The notes beneath the pieces are model-generated. The model ran no database searches and had not been told where the DNA came from. It was given only the letters and a program-made list of their open reading frames with translations. Position numbers and translations under genes: made by a program. A stretch of DNA of 6,986 nucleotides. Origin: Geobacter sp. GTDB lineage: Bacteria; Desulfobacterota; Desulfuromonadia; Geobacterales; Geobacteraceae. This document shows, piece by piece, positions 1-5,972 of the stretch (positions are counted from its first letter, which is position 1; each line of letters begins with the position of its first letter). The DNA is taken from the NCBI GenBank assembly GCA_003499925.1, contig DNRQ01000006.1, forward strand, positions 402 to 7,387. The letters run 5' to 3'.

Positions 1-2094
1 GCCAAGTTCGACAGCATGCCGAGAAGCGTCATCGATGCGGGTCTTGCGGATCTGGTCGCTCCGGTTGAAGAGCTCCCCGCCAGGCTCATAGACTCCCTCC
101 GGCAGGGTTTCGGCAGCGGCAATACCGCCTTTCCGCTCGAGGAGAAGGACCAGGGCGCCCTGGAAAAGGTGGTGATCCTGCTGCGGGCCAAGACCGGCCA
201 CGACTTCTCCCTCTACAAGAAGAACACCATCTACCGCCGCCTGGAGCGGCGCATGGGGCTGCACCAGATCAACCGGATCGCGGGGTACGTCCGCTACCTG
301 CAGGACAACCCCCAGGAGGCGGAACTCCTCTTCAAGGAGCTCCTGATCGGCGTCACCAGTTTTTTCCGCGATCCGGCCTGCTGGGAGCAGCTGCAGCAGC
401 AAGCCATCCCGGCGCTCCTGGCAAGCCGCCCGAAAGGCGGCGCGCTCAGGGCCTGGTCGACGGGGTGCTCCACCGGCGAGGAGGCCTATTCGCTCGCCAT
501 CGCCTTCAAGGAGGCGCTGGAGCAGGCACCGGGGCACAACTTCACCGTGCAGATCTTTGCCACCGACCTGGACGGCGACGCGATCGACCAGGCCCGCCAG
601 GGGCTCTACCCGGTCGGCATCGCGGCCGACCTGACCCCGGAGAGGCTGCGCAGGTTCTTTGTCCGGGAAGAGCGCGGCTACCGGGTCGTCAAGGAGATCC
701 GGGAGATGGTGACCTTCGCCGTGCAGAACGTCATCATGGATCCCCCCTTCACCAGGCTGGACCTCCTGATCTGCCGCAATCTGCTGATCTATCTGACGCC
801 GGAACTGCAGAAAAAGCTCCTGCCGCTTTTTCACTACAGCCTGAATCCGGGGGGGGTGCTGTTTCTGGGGAGTGCCGAGACGGTGAGCGCTTTCGGCCAT
901 CTCTTCGAACCCCTGAATCTCAAGACGAGGCTGTTTCGTTGCATCCAGTCGGTGCTGCCGGCCGAACCGATTGCCTTTCCCCCCTCGTTTGTTCCCGCCC
1001 TGCCAGGGTTTCCCAAGGAGCCGACCATGCTGAAACCCGAAGCCAACCTGCAGTCGCTTGCGGACCAGCTGCTTTTGCAGCAGTTTTCGCCGCCGGCGGT
1101 CCTCACCAACGACAAGGGGGACATCCTCTACATCAGCGGGCGGACCGGCAGATATCTGGAGCCTGCCGCCGGCAAGGCGAACTGGAACATCTTCGCCATG
1201 GCCCGCGAGGGGCTCCGTTTCGAGCTGGGGAACGCCTTCCACAAGGCGGTCCGGCAGCAGGAGGCGGTCACAGTCCGAGGGCTCAAGCCCGGCGGCGGCG
1301 ACCCAGCCCCGGCCGTCGACATCACGCTCCAGGCGGTGGAAAAGCCGGAAGCCTTGCGTGGGATGGTGATGATCGTCTTCAGCGAAGTCGCGGCGCAGCC
1401 GGAGAAGAGGGCGCCGCGGGGCTCCAAGAGCGCTACCGGCAGCGTCAGGGTCTTCGAGCTGGAGCAGGAACTGAGCCGGATGCGCGAGGCGCTGCAAAGT
1501 ACCCGCGAACAGATGCAATCCTCGCAGGAAGAGCTCAAGTCGGCCAACGAGGAGCTGCAGTCCACCAACGAGGAACTGCAGTCCACCAACGAGGAGCTGA
1601 CCACCTCCAGGGAGGAGATGCAGTCCCTGAACGAGGAGCTGCAGACGGTGAACGCGGAACAGCAGTCCAAGATGGAGGAGCTTTCGCGGGTCAACAACGA
1701 CATGAGGAACCTGTTGAACTCCACGGAGATCGTCACCGTCTTCCTGGATCGCGAGCTCCATGTCAGGAGGTTCACAAGCGGCGCGGACAAGATTTTCAAG
1801 CTGATCCCGACCGACATGGGGCGGCCGCTTTCCGACGTCGCCTGCGAGCTGAGCTACCCGGAGATGTACGCGGAGACCCAGGAAGTGCTGCGGACCCTGG
1901 TCTTCTCGGAAAAACAGGTCTCCACCCGCGACGGCCGCTGGTATCTGGTGCGCATCATGCCGTATCGAACCATGGAGGATGTCATCGGCGGCGTGGTGAT
2001 GACCTTTACCAACATCTCCGCCGCCAAGGCGCTGGAGGCGGAGCTGCGCGCGGAAAATGCGCAACTTAAAAGTCTGCTGGAAGAGAAAGGGTAG
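1..2094 (+). CDS. CheB-CheR-PAS fusion protein (5' partial)
   Basis: The reading frame is open from base 1, so the start lies upstream; the ATG at 16 is internal. Residues are counted from the first codon here (697 in view). Residues 1-35 match the C-terminal end of a CheB methylesterase (FDSMPRS..DAGLADLV). Residues 55-315 form a CheR-type SAM-dependent protein-glutamate methyltransferase: helical N-terminal part with RRLERRM, TSFFRDP at 119-125, SAM loop STGCSTGEE at 153-161, FATDLD at 186-191 and CRNLLIYL near 258-265. Residues about 350-465 are a PAS-like domain, 480-570 a long heptad coiled coil, 575-672 a second PAS domain, and the tail is a short coiled coil. There is no HisKA or HATPase domain. 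Known relatives combine CheB, CheR and PAS domains, often outside classical chemotaxis operons. The methyl-accepting partner cannot be told from the window. Role in signalling to the activator encoded downstream is inferred from adjacency only. Confidence 0.93.
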   Translation, partial: AKFDSMPRSVIDAGLADLVAPVEELPARLIDSLRQGFGSGNTAFPLEEKDQGALEKVVILLRAKTGHDFSLYKKNTIYRRLERRMGLHQINRIAGYVRYLQDNPQEAELLFKELLIGVTSFFRDPACWEQLQQQAIPALLASRPKGGALRAWSTGCSTGEEAYSLAIAFKEALEQAPGHNFTVQIFATDLDGDAIDQARQGLYPVGIAADLTPERLRRFFVREERGYRVVKEIREMVTFAVQNVIMDPPFTRLDLLICRNLLIYLTPELQKKLLPLFHYSLNPGGVLFLGSAETVSAFGHLFEPLNLKTRLFRCIQSVLPAEPIAFPPSFVPALPGFPKEPTMLKPEANLQSLADQLLLQQFSPPAVLTNDKGDILYISGRTGRYLEPAAGKANWNIFAMAREGLRFELGNAFHKAVRQQEAVTVRGLKPGGGDPAPAVDITLQAVEKPEALRGMVMIVFSEVAAQPEKRAPRGSKSATGSVRVFELEQELSRMREALQSTREQMQSSQEELKSANEELQSTNEELQSTNEELTTSREEMQSLNEELQTVNAEQQSKMEELSRVNNDMRNLLNSTEIVTVFLDRELHVRRFTSGADKIFKLIPTDMGRPLSDVACELSYPEMYAETQEVLRTLVFSEKQVSTRDGRWYLVRIMPYRTMEDVIGGVVMTFTNISAAKALEAELRAENAQLKSLLEEKG
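1546..1671 (+). repeat. Tandem 21-bp units encoding coiled-coil heptads
   Basis: Six consecutive 21-base units encode seven-residue repeats of the type NEELQST: two identical heptads, then NEELTTS, REEMQSL, NEELQTV and NAEQQSK. The first two units are also nearly identical as DNA (GAG/GAA synonymous change). The repeat forms part of the coiled coil joining the two PAS domains of the CheB-CheR-PAS protein. Such EELQSTNEEL runs are common in this fusion family, so this is a structural linker rather than an inserted repeat. Confidence 0.85.
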
Positions 2095-2154
2095 GAGGAG
2101 TTCATCCGCTGCGTGGGCCGGATTGCCGTGCCCGCCCTGAGCAGCCAAGGGAGT

Positions 2155-2158
2155 GGAG
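2155..2158 (+). promoter_or_regulatory. Ribosome binding site deciding the activator start
   Basis: GGAG lies 6 bases before the ATG at 2165. The alternative in-frame GTG at 2153 has its purine run (AAGGGAG, 2147-2153) overlapping the codon, leaving no proper spacing. An in-frame TGA at 2138-2140 rules out any earlier start. The ATG at 2165 is therefore preferred. Confidence 0.6.
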
Positions 2159-2164
2159 TCAGCC

Positions 2165-3892
2165 ATGGGTATCGTCGACCAGGAGCAGCAGCCGTCCCAG
2201 AAAGTCCCCGACCAGCGTCGCCGGGGCGAAAAACAGCCGCCGATGGCCGGGCCGGATTCCGTCGCTTCCCGGTTGCAACAGGAGACCCTGCGGCTGCTTC
2301 ACGAGCTGCAGGTCCATCAGATCGAGCTGGAGAGCCAAAACGACGAGTTGCGCCGCTCCAGGGAGGAGCTGGAGCTGTCGCGCGATGCCTATGCCGAGCT
2401 CTACGACTTCGCCCCGGTAGGCTACGTCTCACTGGATGCACAGGGAGTGATCCGGGAGGCCAATCTCGCCGTGGCAAACCTGCTCGGGATCGACAGGGGA
2501 GCCCTGATCGGGAAACCTTTTGCCGGTTTGATAGCGGATGCCGCCGGCAGGGAGCTCTTCGCCCGCCATGTCGAAGCGGTCCGGCAAAGAGCCGGGATGC
2601 AGAGCTGTGAAATCAGGCTGGCGGGCAAGGAGTGCACGGAGATCCATGGCCAGTTGCAAAGCGTGGCGCTCGCCAGGGAAAACGGGACCGGTTACATCCT
2701 GACCTCGATCGTCGACGGCACGCTCCGCAACCGGATGGAGGAAACGCTGCAAAACGCCCATGACAAACTGGAGGGGACCATCGCGGAGCGGACCGGCGAT
2801 CTGACCCGGGCCAATCTGGCGCTTACCCGGGAAATACAGGAACGCCGGCAGGCGGAAGAATCCCTGAAGAATTCCTATGCCGAGATCAAGAGCCTGAAAG
2901 ACCGGCTCCAGGCGGAGAACGTCTACCTGCAGAAGGAGATCGCCCGGCAGCACGAATTCGGCGGCATCATCGGTGAAAGTAACGCCCTCTCCTATGTCTT
3001 CTTCAGGGTCGAACAGGTCGCTCCCCTGGACGCGACCGTGCTTTTACTGGGTGAAACCGGTACCGGCAAGGGAGTGATCGCGCGCGCCATTCACGACGCC
3101 AGCGCCCGCAGGGAGCGCTCCATGATAACGGTGAGCTGCACCGCACTGCCGGCAAACCTGATCGAAAGCGAGCTCTTCGGGCGGGAGAAGGGGGCCTATA
3201 CCGGCTCCGACGCCAGGCAGATCGGGCGCTTCGAGCTGGCCGACGGCGGCACCATATTTCTCGATGAAATCGGCGAGGTCCCCGTCGAGCTGCAGGCCAA
3301 GCTGTTGCGGGTCATCCAGGACGGGGAATTCGAGCGCCTGGGGAGTCCGCGGACCATCAAGGTCGATGTGCGGATCATCGCCGCGACCAACCGGAACCTG
3401 GAGCAGGAGATCCGCGAGGGGAGGTTCCGGGAGGACCTCTTCTACCGCCTCAACGTCTTCCCCATCACCATGCCGCCGCTTCGGCAGAGAAAGGAGGACA
3501 TCCCGCTGCTGGTCAACCATTTCATCGCCAAATTCAACAAGAAAATAGGGAAGAGGATCGAGACCGTCTCCAGGGAGACGCTGAAGCTTCTGGAGCAGTA
3601 TCACTGGCCCGGCAACGTGCGGGAGCTGGAAAGCGTCATCGAACGGGCGGTAATCCTGAGCCGGGGGACGGCACTGCAGGTGCTGGACCGCTTCGACAGC
3701 TTCCCCAAGACGGGGGGAGAGCCCGGTCAGGAGGTGAGAATCCTCGCCGAGCTGGAACACGACCACATCCTCCAGGTGCTCCAGAAAACCTCCTGGCGCG
3801 TGGAGGGGAAAAGCGGTGCGGCGGTGCTTCTCGGCATGAACCCCAGCACCCTGCGCGCCCGGATGCGCAAGTCCGGCATTTCCCGAAAGTAA
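2165..3892 (+). CDS. PAS-domain sigma-54-dependent transcriptional activator (FhlA-type bEBP)
   Basis: A 575-residue enhancer-binding protein that would remodel sigma-54 RNA polymerase by ATP hydrolysis. Order of parts: polar N-terminus, coiled coil (about 36-76), PAS domain (about 74-186, with FAPVGYVSLD), second coiled coil (187-265), AAA+ domain (about 266-490), C-terminal DNA-binding helix-turn-helix (about 535-575). Visible motifs are Walker A GETGTGKG (296-303), the sigma-54 contact loop as GAYTGS (343-348; usual form GAFTGA), Walker B GGTIFLDE (361-368), the arginine-finger region RFREDLFYRLNVF (420-432) and WPGNVREL (481-488). The tail GAAVLLGMNPSTLRARMRK resembles FhlA-type HTHs. There is no receiver domain, so control is probably by ligand or redox sensing at the PAS domain or by a partner protein. 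The gene starts 70 bases after the CheB-CheR-PAS gene, same strand, probably co-transcribed. A sigma-54 promoter about 440 bases downstream of its stop is its likely target (inference). Confidence 0.95.
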   Translation: MGIVDQEQQPSQKVPDQRRRGEKQPPMAGPDSVASRLQQETLRLLHELQVHQIELESQNDELRRSREELELSRDAYAELYDFAPVGYVSLDAQGVIREANLAVANLLGIDRGALIGKPFAGLIADAAGRELFARHVEAVRQRAGMQSCEIRLAGKECTEIHGQLQSVALARENGTGYILTSIVDGTLRNRMEETLQNAHDKLEGTIAERTGDLTRANLALTREIQERRQAEESLKNSYAEIKSLKDRLQAENVYLQKEIARQHEFGGIIGESNALSYVFFRVEQVAPLDATVLLLGETGTGKGVIARAIHDASARRERSMITVSCTALPANLIESELFGREKGAYTGSDARQIGRFELADGGTIFLDEIGEVPVELQAKLLRVIQDGEFERLGSPRTIKVDVRIIAATNRNLEQEIREGRFREDLFYRLNVFPITMPPLRQRKEDIPLLVNHFIAKFNKKIGKRIETVSRETLKLLEQYHWPGNVRELESVIERAVILSRGTALQVLDRFDSFPKTGGEPGQEVRILAELEHDHILQVLQKTSWRVEGKSGAAVLLGMNPSTLRARMRKSGISRK

Positions 3893-3946
3893 AGGCGCCA
3901 CCCCGGCGGGCCTGCTGCATCCAAACCCCCTTGCTACCCGCAGTTA

Positions 3947-3984
3947 CCCCATCCCCACCCCCGCCCTCCCCTTGAAGGGGAGGG
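3947..3984 (-). repeat. CCCTCCCC palindromic repeat, copy 1 (reverse orientation)
   Basis: A palindrome at 3964-3984 has perfect 10-base arms CCCTCCCCTT / AAGGGGAGGG around a single G. It is preceded by a pyrimidine stretch with CCCCATCCCC. Read on the minus strand, the order (palindrome, then G-rich tail with GGGGATGGGG) matches copy 2 at 4078-4118. It lies 72 bases after the activator stop codon and is followed by a T-rich AGTTTGTT, so the hairpin may also help end transcription of the regulatory genes. This looks like a REP-type intergenic element rather than a coding feature. Confidence 0.7.
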
Positions 3985-4076
3985 AGTTTGTTCAACTGCC
4001 TTAAATTAAGCACACCTGCTGGTTCCCCGTCCCTTTAATGAAAATCTGATTAGCACTGATCTTCCGCCGTTCAAGT

Positions 4077-4143
4077 CCCTCCCCCTTCAAGGGGGAGGTC
4101 AGGAGGGGGATGGGGGTGCTTTTGAAGGGGAGGGTGTTTTTTT
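4077..4143 (+). terminator. Possible intrinsic terminator using the repeat block
   Basis: CCCTCCCC (4077-4084) can pair with GGGGAGGG (4127-4134), followed after two bases by a run of seven T (4137-4143). This would stop read-through from the regulatory genes into the operon downstream. The inner hairpin at 4078-4098 competes for the same pyrimidine arm and has a far smaller loop, so which form dominates is uncertain. Confidence 0.35.
4078..4118 (+). repeat. CCCTCCCC palindromic repeat, copy 2 (forward orientation)
   Basis: The palindrome at 4078-4098 has perfect 10-base arms CCTCCCCCTT / AAGGGGGAGG around a single C. A G-rich tail follows, containing GGGGGATGGGGGTG. It is the same type of element as copies at 3947-3984 (inverted relative to this one) and 6944-6980 (same orientation). 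Confidence 0.7.
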
Positions 4144-4225
4144 CAGCGGAAGATCCTCGCTCATCTGTAAGGTAAATCTCCCATTCCGACCCTTTCGCAG
4201 GGACTCCGGGTCACCCGCCGCCAAC

Positions 4226-4274
4226 CCGTCATATATGGCACTTTTGCCGTAATTGACGGATCGTCTGACGGATC
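4226..4274. promoter_or_regulatory. Candidate enhancer (upstream activating sequence) for a sigma-54 activator
   Basis: A 34-bp dyad at 4226-4259 has outer arms CCGTCA (4226-4231) and TGACGG (4254-4259), inner arms GGCA (4237-4240) and TGCC (4245-4248), and equal 5-base spacers between inner and outer arms. A third half-site, TGACGGATC at 4266-4274, directly repeats the one at 4254-4262 with a 12-base period. The site sits about 133 to 88 bases upstream of the predicted transcription start, a usual distance for enhancer-binding proteins. The activator encoded at 2165-3892 is the obvious candidate to bind it, but that is inference. Confidence 0.55.
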
Positions 4275-4304
4275 TCCCCGGCGGCACCCCCGTTTTCCAC
4301 GCAC

Positions 4305-4317
4305 AATCAGGCCATTG
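4305..4317 (+). promoter_or_regulatory. Candidate IHF binding site
   Basis: AATCAGGCCATTG matches the IHF consensus WATCARNNNNTTR at every fixed position. It lies between the candidate enhancer and the -24/-12 promoter, centred near -48. That is where IHF commonly bends DNA to bring a bound activator to sigma-54 polymerase. Matches to this degenerate motif occur by chance, so the call rests on its placement. Confidence 0.5.
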
Positions 4318-4332
4318 GAGCCGTTTCCGAAC

Positions 4333-4348
4333 TGGCACGTTAGTTGCC
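4333..4348 (+). promoter_or_regulatory. Sigma-54 (RpoN) -24/-12 promoter
   Basis: TGGCACGTTAGTTGCC fits the sigma-54 consensus TGGCAC-N5-TTGCW at all positions but the last. The GG (4334-4335) and GC (4346-4347) elements are exactly 10 bases apart, as required. The predicted start of transcription is near 4359, leaving a leader of about 67 bases before the ATG at 4426. It would drive the ABM-OmpA-BON operon and needs an enhancer-binding protein such as the one encoded upstream. Confidence 0.8.
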
Positions 4349-4411
4349 AATGAGGTTTTAAGAGGAAAACGCGCGCTCCTCGATCTGACGACGTCGTCTT
4401 GCTCCGTTTCC

Positions 4412-4417
4412 AAGGGG
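4412..4417 (+). promoter_or_regulatory. Ribosome binding site of the ABM-domain gene
   Basis: AAGGGG lies 8 bases before the ATG at 4426. This favours that codon over the in-frame TTG at 4399, which has no purine-rich motif at proper spacing. Confidence 0.65.
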
Positions 4418-4425
4418 AAAAGCCC

Positions 4426-4749
4426 ATGGTCCAAGCCTGTATCCGGATAAGCGTGCCGCCGGAAAAATTCAAAGAGGTCCTGCAAACCTTCAAGGCGCTC
4501 CTCGACCCGATTCGGCGCGAACCGGGCTGCCTCAGCTGCAACTGCTACCTCGATGCCGAGGCTGACAACAGTATCTGCTTCATTGAAGAGTGGCAGGGGA
4601 GTGACGAGCTGAACGCCCATCTGCGGTCGGTTCATTTCGGCGTCCTGGCCGGAGCGATGAAACTCTTCATCAAGGAGCCGGAGATCAGGTTTCACACCAT
4701 TGCCTCCACGGCAGGCGCGGGGGCGATAAAAGCGGCGCGGGCACGATGA
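4426..4749 (+). CDS. Small ABM-fold protein (putative quinol monooxygenase-like)
   Basis: A 107-residue protein resembling the antibiotic biosynthesis monooxygenase (ABM) family, small dimeric alpha/beta-barrel proteins that act without a cofactor or metal on quinols or related substrates in some members. Supporting features are the N-terminal strand (ACIRISVPPEKFKEVLQTF), the turn REPGCLSCNCYLD, the central strand FIEEW and the helix HLRSVHFGVLAGAMKLF followed by PEIRFHTI. The protein is cytoplasmic, with no signal peptide. An unusual CxxCxC cluster sits in the turn after the first long helix (GCLSCNC), where many relatives have a single cysteine. It is the first gene after the sigma-54 promoter; its TGA overlaps an ATG at 4746 in the frame of the next gene, so translation may be coupled. 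The family is clear, but the substrate is not; a redox-stress role is inference. Confidence 0.8.
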   Translation: MVQACIRISVPPEKFKEVLQTFKALLDPIRREPGCLSCNCYLDAEADNSICFIEEWQGSDELNAHLRSVHFGVLAGAMKLFIKEPEIRFHTIASTAGAGAIKAARAR

Positions 4750-4774
4750 ATAGATGGTTGAACCGATCACACAC

Positions 4775-4781
4775 CAGGGGG
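4775..4781 (+). promoter_or_regulatory. Ribosome binding site of the OmpA lipoprotein gene
   Basis: CAGGGGG ends 6 bases before the ATG at 4788. It supports that start over the in-frame ATG at 4746, which would add 14 residues ahead of an otherwise normal signal peptide and has only a weak upstream GCGCGGG. Confidence 0.6.
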
Positions 4782-4787
4782 TTTGAA

Positions 4788-5963
4788 ATGAACAGAAGGC
4801 ACGCGGTAAAGGTATCAGGAGCTTTGGTCACGATGTTGTCCATGAGCACGATGTTCGGCTGCGCCAGCTATGAGGTGAATAACAAGCGCGGCGCTATTCC
4901 GGGCTATTACATCCGCCAGGAGATGCAGCAGGCCGATCGCGCAGTGGAGGCCGCTCGTCAGGCGGGTAAGGACAAAACTTGCCCGGCCGAATTCAAGGCC
5001 GCCGAGGACGCCAAGAACAACGCCTACGACGTATTCAGGGCCTGCCACACCGAGGAAGGAGCGGCACTGGCGAAACAGGCGACGGCAAAAGCCGAGGCTC
5101 TCTGTCCGCCGCAGCCGGTCGCCAAACAGGTGGTGCAGCCCGCAGAGCCCGCAGAGATAGTTCAGCCGATGGCGGCACCGGCTGAACTGGTGCCGGCACC
5201 GATCCCCGCTGCCGAACCGACTCCGGAGATGATGAAGTACTGCGTCTCGCTGGCGATCGAATTCGACATCAACAAGGCTGACGTCAGGCCGCAGTATCGG
5301 GACGAGGTGGCCAAAGTCGGGGATTTCATGAAGAAAAATCCGTCCACCACCGCGCTCATCGAGGGATATGCGGACGAGGTCGGCCCGGCAGGGTACAACA
5401 TGCAGCTCTCCCAGCAGCGAGCCGAAAACGTGGTGAAGTATCTGGTTGACGAGTTCGGCATCGCCCCCAGCCGCCTCTCCGCCAAGGGATACGGCGAAGG
5501 GAAACCGGTGGCCGACAATGCAAGCGAGGCGGGCAAGCAGAAAAACCGCCGCATCAACGCCATCATCGACTGTGTGGTCGATGTCAAGGAACTCGCCCCG
5601 CCGCCCGAGCGGCTCTGCATCAGCCTGAAGATGGAATTCGCCACCGGCAGCGCCGAGATCGGCAACAGCTATAACGACGAGATGAACAAGGTCGGCGACT
5701 ACATGAAGAAGTACCCGAGCACCAGCGCGGTCATCGAGGGACACACCGACAACCTCGGCAGCCCCGAACTGAACCTGAAGCTTTCCCAGCAGCGCGCCGA
5801 GAACGTGGTGCAGTACCTGGCGCAGCAGTACGGCATCGATCGCTCGCGCCTGGCGGCAAAAGGGTACGGCTCCAGCCGGAGCATAGCCTACAACAACACG
5901 TCCGAGGGAAGGCAGAAAAACCGCAGGATCAATGCCATCATCGACTGCGTAATCAGCAAGTAG
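4788..5963 (+). CDS. Lipoprotein with two tandem OmpA C-terminal (peptidoglycan-binding) domains
   Basis: A 391-residue envelope protein. MNRRHAVKVS plus a hydrophobic stretch ends in MFGC, so Cys25 is a probable lipidation site; the lipobox is not ideal (Met at -3, Phe at -2). Residues 26-108 form a helical region with cysteines at 65, 86 and 106. A Pro/Ala-rich linker (109-148) leads to OmpA domain 1 (about 150-265) and OmpA domain 2 (about 275-391). Both domains keep the Asp and Arg that bind diaminopimelate in OmpA-like domains: D196/R211 and D321/R336, each 15 residues apart. Domain 2 has the standard EGHTDNLG; domain 1 has EGYADEVG. Each domain is bracketed by two cysteines 110 residues apart (152/262 and 277/387), suggesting one disulfide per domain. 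The likely role is tethering the outer membrane to peptidoglycan. It lies 38 bases after the ABM gene, in the same operon. There is no beta-barrel, so it is not a porin. Confidence 0.93.
   Translation: MNRRHAVKVSGALVTMLSMSTMFGCASYEVNNKRGAIPGYYIRQEMQQADRAVEAARQAGKDKTCPAEFKAAEDAKNNAYDVFRACHTEEGAALAKQATAKAEALCPPQPVAKQVVQPAEPAEIVQPMAAPAELVPAPIPAAEPTPEMMKYCVSLAIEFDINKADVRPQYRDEVAKVGDFMKKNPSTTALIEGYADEVGPAGYNMQLSQQRAENVVKYLVDEFGIAPSRLSAKGYGEGKPVADNASEAGKQKNRRINAIIDCVVDVKELAPPPERLCISLKMEFATGSAEIGNSYNDEMNKVGDYMKKYPSTSAVIEGHTDNLGSPELNLKLSQQRAENVVQYLAQQYGIDRSRLAAKGYGSSRSIAYNNTSEGRQKNRRINAIIDCVISK
5241..5948 (+). repeat. Internal duplication of the OmpA domain
   Basis: Two units, 5241-5573 and 5616-5948, each encode an OmpA domain from the first bracketing cysteine to the second. 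The offset is exactly 375 bases (125 residues). Long stretches align without gaps, for example LSQQRAENVV and KNRRINAIIDCV, which are identical in both. Synonymous differences are scattered through the copies, so this is an established intragenic duplication rather than a recent one. Confidence 0.85.
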
Positions 5964-5972
5964 CGACTCGAT

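Larger units (their letters stand above)
4058..4155. repeat. 98-bp nested palindromic block with 10-bp terminal inverted repeats
   Basis: The outer ends are a perfect inverted repeat, GATCTTCCGC (4058-4067) and GCGGAAGATC (4146-4155). Inside lie the copy 2 palindrome (4078-4098) and a further GGGGAGGG (4127-4134) that can pair with CCCTCCCC at 4077-4084. The arrangement looks like a small MITE or REP-type insertion. No target-site duplication is evident, and no transposase is present. The mobile origin is inference; the symmetry is directly visible. Confidence 0.5.
3893..4425. other. Intergenic regulatory region
   Basis: No convincing gene lies in these 533 bases; open frames crossing it on the minus strand overlap real genes and the palindromes. 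The left half (about 3945-4155) is built from G/C-homopolymer palindromes in opposite orientations, one bounded by a 10-bp inverted repeat. The right half (about 4226-4348) carries a dyad, an IHF-like site and a -24/-12 promoter. Between them (4156-4225) I see only a weak GACCC/GGGTC dyad at 4188-4212. No sigma-70 promoter could be supported. Confidence 0.75.

Noticed and set aside
16..18. ATG at 16 as the true start of the first gene
   Set aside because: The frame is open to base 1 and the preceding residues (AKFDS) continue the CheB C-terminal motif FDSMPRS.
2113..2610. GTG-started frame downstream of an AGGAGGAG motif at 2093-2100
   Set aside because: The spacing to GTG (about 14 bases) is too long, it overlaps the activator in another frame, and the product is Arg/Pro/Gly-rich noise. 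The purine motif just after the stop of the first gene has no nearby start codon.
3044..3901. Minus-strand open frame (285 codons) opposite the activator's AAA+ domain
   Set aside because: Antisense shadow of a strongly conserved AAA+ coding region; no domain recognised.
3895..3909. Hairpin right after the activator stop (CGCC...GGCG) as a terminator
   Set aside because: Only a 4-bp stem with no following T-run.
3964..4118. CRISPR array suggested by repeated CCCTCCCC motifs
   Set aside because: The copies are inverted, unequal, and without regular spacers; they are palindromic intergenic elements.
4236..4250. TGGCACTTTTGCCG as a second sigma-54 promoter
   Set aside because: GG and GC are only 7 bases apart instead of 10; it is better explained as the inner part of the dyad.
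4099..4770. Minus-strand open frame (223 codons) crossing the promoter region and ABM gene
   Set aside because: It runs through the palindromic repeat block, the sigma-54 promoter and the opposite strand of the ABM gene; the translation has no recognisable family.
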